Shown one piece after another: positions 59,901 through 64,000 of a stretch of DNA of 64,000 bases (its first letter is position 1; each line of letters begins with the position of its first letter). A program made the translations under genes and the position numbers. Source of the DNA: Candidozyma auris. Taxonomy: Eukaryota > Ascomycota > Pichiomycetes > Serinales > Metschnikowiaceae. The notes under the pieces are model-generated. The model was not told the DNA's origin and made no database searches. It was given only the letters and a program-made list of their open reading frames with translations. The stretch lies in contig NC_072814.1 of the NCBI RefSeq assembly GCF_003013715.1, forward strand, positions 124,001 through 188,000, given 5' to 3'.

Positions 59901-62900
59901 GTCCTTCTTGACCTTACTTGACGCGAAATCAGAAAACTTGCTCAAACCAATCATTGAGAAATATACGATTGGGAAGACCAAGAATCCAAAATCAGCACTA
60001 AGTCAAATACCCAAGGCGCCATCCGGTGGGGATGCGCAATATACTCAGTTCAGACATTACTGGTTGAAAAAAGGTGCCCAAGAGATCGACCCGCAACCAA
60101 ACTATATCATCACTCCTTTTGTCGAAAAGAATCTTCTTAACCTTGTGCGTGCAACTGCTAGTCGAAGATTTCCGGTCTTGATTCAGGGTCCCACTTCTGC
60201 AGGTAAAACGTCTATGATCAAATATTTAGCAGGAATATCTGGCCATAGCTTTGTTCGTATCAATAATCATGAACACACAGACTTACAGGAGTACTTAGGT
60301 ACGTACGTCTCGGACTCAAGTGGAAAGTTGGTGTTCAGGGAGGGAGTTTTGGTTGAAGCCTTACGTAAGGGGTACTGGATAGTTCTAGATGAGCTCAATT
60401 TGGCGCCTACAGATGTACTCGAGGCCTTAAATCGTTTGCTCGATGACAACAGGGAACTTTTTATTCCAGAAACTCAAGAAGTCATTCATCCGCATCCCGA
60501 TTTTATGCTCTTTGCTACGCAAAATCCTCCGGGGCTTTATGGTGGTAGAAAGGTTCTTTCGCGTGCTTTTAGAAACCGATTCCTTGAGTTACATTTCGAT
60601 GATATACCCAAAGATGAGCTTGAAATCATTTTGAAAGACCGCTGTCAAATTGCGCCTTCATACGGTAAAAAGATTGTCGAAGTCTATAAGGAACTATCTC
60701 TACAGCGCCAGTCCTCCCGACTTTTTGAACAGAAGAACTCTTTCGCAACCCTCAGAGATCTCTTCCGTTGGGCCCTACGTGATGCAGTTGGCTATGAAGA
60801 ATTAGCCGCAAACGGCTATATGCTCCTTGCAGAAAGGGTAAGAAATGATGATGAAAAGCTTGTTGTTAAAAATGCCATCGAAAAAGTTATGCGTGTTAAG
60901 CTTGACATGGATGCGTACTATGAGAAGCTAGAGAACAGAAGTATATTTAACGTCGAGCTGCCGATAGTTTGGACGAAGGCGATGCGAAGATTGGCAGTCT
61001 TGGTCGAAACGTCAATGAAATATAAGGAGCCGTTACTTTTAGTGGGTGAAACCGGATGTGGTAAGACAACAGTCTGTCAAATTATTGCACAAATCTACAA
61101 CAAGCAATTAATTACTGTGAATGCTCACCAGAATACCGAGACGGGTGATATCTTGGGTGCTCAACGCCCCCTCAGAAACCGTTTCGAGATACGCGGTGAA
61201 CTCGTGAAGAGCTTGGTGGCATTTTTTGAGGCACTAAACTTGGATATCAAATTGAAAGAGGCCAATGCTGAAGATTTGACAAAAATTTACCGCCAAACAC
61301 TCAAGAAATTGACTGAAGATGATCGAGCGAAGGTGAGCGAGGAACTTATCTCAAAGATTGAAGACAACATAAGAAATGCCGGTATCCTTTTCGAATGGGT
61401 AGACGGTCCTTTGGTCCAAGCCATGAAGTCGGGCAATCTTTTCTTGCTTGATGAGATATCCTTGGCCGACGATTCTGTTTTGGAGAGACTCAACTCTGTT
61501 CTAGAACCCGAAAGAAGTCTTATGCTAGCAGAGAAAGGAACAGATGATGCATTCCTAGTAGCGCACGATGATTTCAACTTCTTGGCTACGATGAATCCAG
61601 GTGGAGATTACGGTAAAAAGGAGCTCTCTCCAGCTTTGCGTAACAGATTCACTGAGATTTGGGTTCCCTCCATGGAAGATTTCAATGATGTCAAGCATAT
61701 TGTGAAGACTCGTCTCAAACCCGAAGTCGAGCACCTTTATAGTGCCATTACAGATTTCTCAGAATGGTTTGGGAAAAAATTGGGTAATGGAGTTGTTAAC
61801 AACGGTGTGATCTCTCTTAGAGACATCCTAGCATGGGTGGAATTTATCAATTCTTGCGGGTCGTCGATACCAGTAGAGGCAGCATTTTATCATGGTGCCT
61901 CGATGGTGTTCATCGATGCACTAGGAACCAACAACACTGCTTTTTTAGCTGAGAATCAGAGAAAGCTTGCTGATTATAAAGCAGAGTGTTCTGAGAAGCT
62001 TGGTCTGTTGATTTCGAAGGACCTCGACGTATATTCGATAACTAAGAATCACTGCATTGAAGTGGGTCAGACGGCTTTCAGAGCGGGCCTCTTTGAAATT
62101 CCTCGTGTGAATGGATCTGATTTCAATGAATCTTTCAATTTGCATGCTCCAACTACGGCGGCTAACACTCTGCGTGTTATAAGAGCAATGCAAGTACATA
62201 AACCCATCCTTCTAGAAGGAAGTCCTGGCGTGGGAAAAACAAGTTTGATATCAGCTATCGCAAAGGCGACGGGCAATGAGTTGATAAGAATCAATCTTTC
62301 AGAGCAAACCGATTTGATTGATTTGTTTGGTTCTGATGCTCCAGTGGACGGTGGACAAACCGGCGAATTTGTTTGGCGAGATGCTCCATTTTTAAGAGCT
62401 ATGAAGAACGGTGAATGGGTATTGTTGGATGAGATGAACCTCGCGTCTCAATCTGTTTTGGAGGGATTGAATGCATGTTTAGATCATAGAGGTGAGGCCT
62501 ACATTCCTGAACTTGACCGCTCATTTCCCCGTCATCCAGACTTCAAGGTGTTTGCTGCCCAGAATCCACAATATCAAGGTGGTGGCAGAAAGGGTTTACC
62601 AAAATCATTCGTGAACAGATTTTCTGTTGTATTTGTCGACACATTATCCGCCGACGATTTGACATTGATCGCTCACAAGATCTATCCAAGTGTTTCTGAG
62701 GATATATGTGAGAAGCTTGTCACGTTTGTTGCGCAATTAGACAAGGCCGTAGTTAAGGAGAGATCCTTTGGTTCACTTGGTGGCCCATGGGAATTCAACT
62801 TACGTGATGTTTTGAGATGGTTAAGCTCGTACAACTCTTTCAGAAATGTCAAGCACGAAAAAAACACAAATATTGGTGACTTTTTGAATATGATCATTTG

Positions 62901-64000
62901 CCAGAGATTTCGAACAACCGAAGATCGTTCCAAAGTGGAGGAGCTCTTTCAGTCTATATTCGGCGAACAGAGAGCTACAGCCTCTTACTACGGCATTGGA
63001 TATGACTTTGTTCAAGCGGGAAGTGCAGTCATTAAAAGAAGCCAATTGATTCAGCATGTCAATTCAGCGGACAGGCTCAACTTAATCTCCCTCCAATGCA
63101 ACATTCCCGTTCTTGAATCAGCAATTCGCAGTATTAATGAAAATATCCCTCTTATCATTTCTGGTCCATCGAATTCGGGTAAGACAGAATTGATAAGGTT
63201 TATTGCAAATGTTGTCGGAGTGGAATTAGCCGAGTTTGCTATGAATAGTGATGTCGATAGTATGGATATTTTGGGTGGATACGAGCAAGTGGACGTGACA
63301 AGGGCCATGTCAGACTTGATGAAAAGAACTTATCTTGTTTTCAGACATTTGGCAGTCGAAAACTGCATCTCTTCACAAGAAAATCCTACGGCTAGTAAGC
63401 TTGCTTTTGACTTGATGCAAATGATCGAAACGAGCCAGCTGATTGCTGATTCTTTTTCGTCAATAGCAACCGCATTCAAGGCATTTATAAGCCAATTTCA
63501 AAGCGACAAATTGGCAGAGTTGGCCGTTGAATTCGAGAAAGTTGATGCGAAAAGAAGAGAATGTGACATTGTTAGGTTTGAATGGTTCGACGGTTTGCTT
63601 GTTAAGGCTGTTGCAAATGGAGACTGGTTAGTCTTGGATAATGCCAATTTGTGCAACCCTTCAGTCCTCGATCGTCTCAACTCCCTATTGGAGACAAATG
63701 GGTCCTTGATCATCAATGAATGCAGCGCCGAAGATGGTATGCCTAGAGTTTTGACCCCACACCCCAACTTTAGATTATTTTTGACTGTCAACACCAAATA
63801 TGGAGAATTGTCGAGAGCAATGAGAAACAGATGCATTGAGGTGCATATCGATGAACTTTCAGAAAGAGCGACACTATTTGATAGATTGACATTGGGTGTC
63901 ACCGAACCATCCAAGGCAGAGAGTATGAAAGACATTTGCGATTTGATGAACAACCTTGAGTTTGGTACAAACAAAATGTGGAAGCCCTTGGCTGCTTTCA
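56932..64000 (+). CDS. MDN1: Midasin Mdn1/Rea1, 5' half, cut by right edge
   Basis: Giant AAA ATPase that pulls assembly factors (Rsa4, Ytm1) off pre-60S particles. 2,356 codons are in the window of about 4,900 expected. All six AAA modules are reached, with Walker A motifs GEPGSGKT (residue 314), GETGTGKT (649), GPTSAGKT (1086), GETGCGKT (1372), GSPGVGKT (1763) and GPSNSGKT (2078). Each is followed by Walker B such as WVLLDEMNLASQSVLEGL. Conserved stretches such as VKIHLGEQTDAKLL and NAHQNTETGDILGAQRP leave no doubt. The linker, D/E-rich region and MIDAS domain lie outside. Start ATG 56932; the frame is open to the edge. Confidence 0.98.
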   Translation, partial: MSHFVALNVNDAAVRLNIYKHQFPQKAVPEPLEFTDLLIAHDLDKLAALALHPDATLAIYYAYGPIFLDLMARWVQNPAWFERNYCESQGITNLAQGSIILLALSRVIGLAPESTNLIEHFLESYKEEVDIDVSLPPSDLQALLLAFYRIYTSNPHKFKHFIDLNKLYNVINLEDEAYNVSKMIAIRILSRYLNSSEESQAIMIQKHVKGSFEGSFDGQSQIDYRFLPLIEAKRFSNHTRLPTSVSHTQSGQLKIHQNELSSLVTCVCGVLLFNKNSEKKQTEEEQFVPIEGSVEVLRCLASHLLKDKPVLLHGEPGSGKTFLINQMAKYMNCSDSIVKIHLGEQTDAKLLLGTYTSGDTPGSFQWRSGVLTTAVKEGKWILVEDIDKAPTEVLSILLVLLEKRELNIPSRGEIIKAHSGFQLISTISTLTDRNSKVPDMIGLRLWEQIEMPRLSEPDLKAILTTKFPIISKFIPKFITLYNRVLHIFSMPAFISLNKGSHPRSISARDLIKFCRRCDMLLRTKGATSDDSLLESMIYESIFAEAVECFGSALTEASASVPLMNAIGEVLEISSTRINVFIDSYVPSFHVENDTIEIGRALLQKSSVDKALLRRDASRQANFARTKHLKRLMEQIAVAVQMVEPVLLVGETGTGKTTVVQEVAKMMNKKLTAINVSQQTESSDLLGGFKPVNTMTVAIPLQESFESLFLATFSQKKNVKFSELLSKCFNKKQWKNVSKLWKEAVKMARATLEKAESPDPGDTTEGAPKKKRKLSSSEKSALLEKWLEFNKGIENFEAQAASLESSFVFNFVEGSLVKAVRNGEWLLLDEINLASSDTLESIADLLSEVSDQRSILLSERGDVEAIKAHPDFRIFGCMNPSTDVGKRDLPASIRSRFSEIYVHSPDRDKEDLLQIIDKYIDRYAVGDDWVADDIAELYLEAKSLSEKNKIVDGANQKPHFSIRTLTRTLTYVRDIVTTYGLRRSLYEGFCMSFLTLLDAKSENLLKPIIEKYTIGKTKNPKSALSQIPKAPSGGDAQYTQFRHYWLKKGAQEIDPQPNYIITPFVEKNLLNLVRATASRRFPVLIQGPTSAGKTSMIKYLAGISGHSFVRINNHEHTDLQEYLGTYVSDSSGKLVFREGVLVEALRKGYWIVLDELNLAPTDVLEALNRLLDDNRELFIPETQEVIHPHPDFMLFATQNPPGLYGGRKVLSRAFRNRFLELHFDDIPKDELEIILKDRCQIAPSYGKKIVEVYKELSLQRQSSRLFEQKNSFATLRDLFRWALRDAVGYEELAANGYMLLAERVRNDDEKLVVKNAIEKVMRVKLDMDAYYEKLENRSIFNVELPIVWTKAMRRLAVLVETSMKYKEPLLLVGETGCGKTTVCQIIAQIYNKQLITVNAHQNTETGDILGAQRPLRNRFEIRGELVKSLVAFFEALNLDIKLKEANAEDLTKIYRQTLKKLTEDDRAKVSEELISKIEDNIRNAGILFEWVDGPLVQAMKSGNLFLLDEISLADDSVLERLNSVLEPERSLMLAEKGTDDAFLVAHDDFNFLATMNPGGDYGKKELSPALRNRFTEIWVPSMEDFNDVKHIVKTRLKPEVEHLYSAITDFSEWFGKKLGNGVVNNGVISLRDILAWVEFINSCGSSIPVEAAFYHGASMVFIDALGTNNTAFLAENQRKLADYKAECSEKLGLLISKDLDVYSITKNHCIEVGQTAFRAGLFEIPRVNGSDFNESFNLHAPTTAANTLRVIRAMQVHKPILLEGSPGVGKTSLISAIAKATGNELIRINLSEQTDLIDLFGSDAPVDGGQTGEFVWRDAPFLRAMKNGEWVLLDEMNLASQSVLEGLNACLDHRGEAYIPELDRSFPRHPDFKVFAAQNPQYQGGGRKGLPKSFVNRFSVVFVDTLSADDLTLIAHKIYPSVSEDICEKLVTFVAQLDKAVVKERSFGSLGGPWEFNLRDVLRWLSSYNSFRNVKHEKNTNIGDFLNMIICQRFRTTEDRSKVEELFQSIFGEQRATASYYGIGYDFVQAGSAVIKRSQLIQHVNSADRLNLISLQCNIPVLESAIRSINENIPLIISGPSNSGKTELIRFIANVVGVELAEFAMNSDVDSMDILGGYEQVDVTRAMSDLMKRTYLVFRHLAVENCISSQENPTASKLAFDLMQMIETSQLIADSFSSIATAFKAFISQFQSDKLAELAVEFEKVDAKRRECDIVRFEWFDGLLVKAVANGDWLVLDNANLCNPSVLDRLNSLLETNGSLIINECSAEDGMPRVLTPHPNFRLFLTVNTKYGELSRAMRNRCIEVHIDELSERATLFDRLTLGVTEPSKAESMKDICDLMNNLEFGTNKMWKPLAAF

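Noticed and set aside
1..64000. Prokaryotic-type defence, phage, CRISPR or transposon systems
   Set aside because: All recognisable genes are nuclear yeast genes; no direct-repeat arrays, LTRs, integrases or transposases were seen.

Overview
The window is a stretch of nuclear chromosome from a budding yeast (Saccharomycotina). Nearly all genes are single-exon and both strands are used. I count 34 protein genes in 64 kb. Four carry spliceosomal introns with GTATGT/GTAAGT-type donors and branch sites close to TACTAAC. Several CTG codons lie where serine fits better than leucine, for example three within five codons at 6660-6674 and one in the FKBP at 53611. This suggests a CTG-Ser yeast, perhaps of the Clavispora/Candida auris group. 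That placement is inference from codon context, gene content and mid-40s GC by eye. I saw no tRNA, rRNA, transposon, CRISPR array or phage-like sequence.

Layout. 1-4.2 kb: LSG1 (60S export GTPase, cut by the left edge), SAR1 (COPII GTPase, with an N-terminal intron) and FMO1 (thiol monooxygenase), all minus strand. 4.2-6.9 kb: a long 1.8 kb intergenic region before an unrecognised Gln/Ser-rich protein. 7-15.8 kb: AIM9, TRS20, a possible AIM44-like protein, MED22, MTC4 and a thioredoxin-PITH protein. 16.7-19.7 kb: a LETM1 protein (MDM38/YLH47) with a frame break, DUT1 and a DUF1746-like membrane protein. 20.5-30.3 kb: RLF2/CAC1, SLX4, a small membrane protein, a KDM4-type demethylase, RAD24 with a frame break and GRX3/4. 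30.3-36.7 kb: a 1.6 kb upstream region and ADR1, then two small membrane proteins. 36.9-47.6 kb: MSH6, an unrecognised protein, the GDP-mannose pyrophosphorylase-alpha homologue, REX3 and AKR1. 48-56.4 kb: a DUF4112 protein, two unrecognised proteins, an ER-type FKBP with two introns, POF1 and an Ecm33/Sps2-like GPI protein. 56.9-64 kb: the first part of MDN1, with all six AAA P-loops present before the right edge cuts it.

Genes with related jobs share promoter words. The two ribosome-assembly genes at opposite ends, LSG1 and MDN1, each have a PAC-like GCGATGAG within about 65 bp of the start codon. The DNA synthesis, repair and chromatin genes DUT1, RLF2 and MSH6 have ACGCGT/ACGCGA (MCB-like) sites close upstream. 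A 11-12 bp word, TTTTCGCAGCCA, recurs five times, only between genes.

The most notable items are the two single-base frame breaks (RAD24, MDM38), a 25-bp exact repeat shared between a promoter and the coding region of the same gene, the recurrent TTTTCGCAGCCA word, and introns whose branch site lies only 6-8 nt from the 3' splice site. I found no clearly new multi-gene system; this is mostly an ordinary, dense yeast chromosome.
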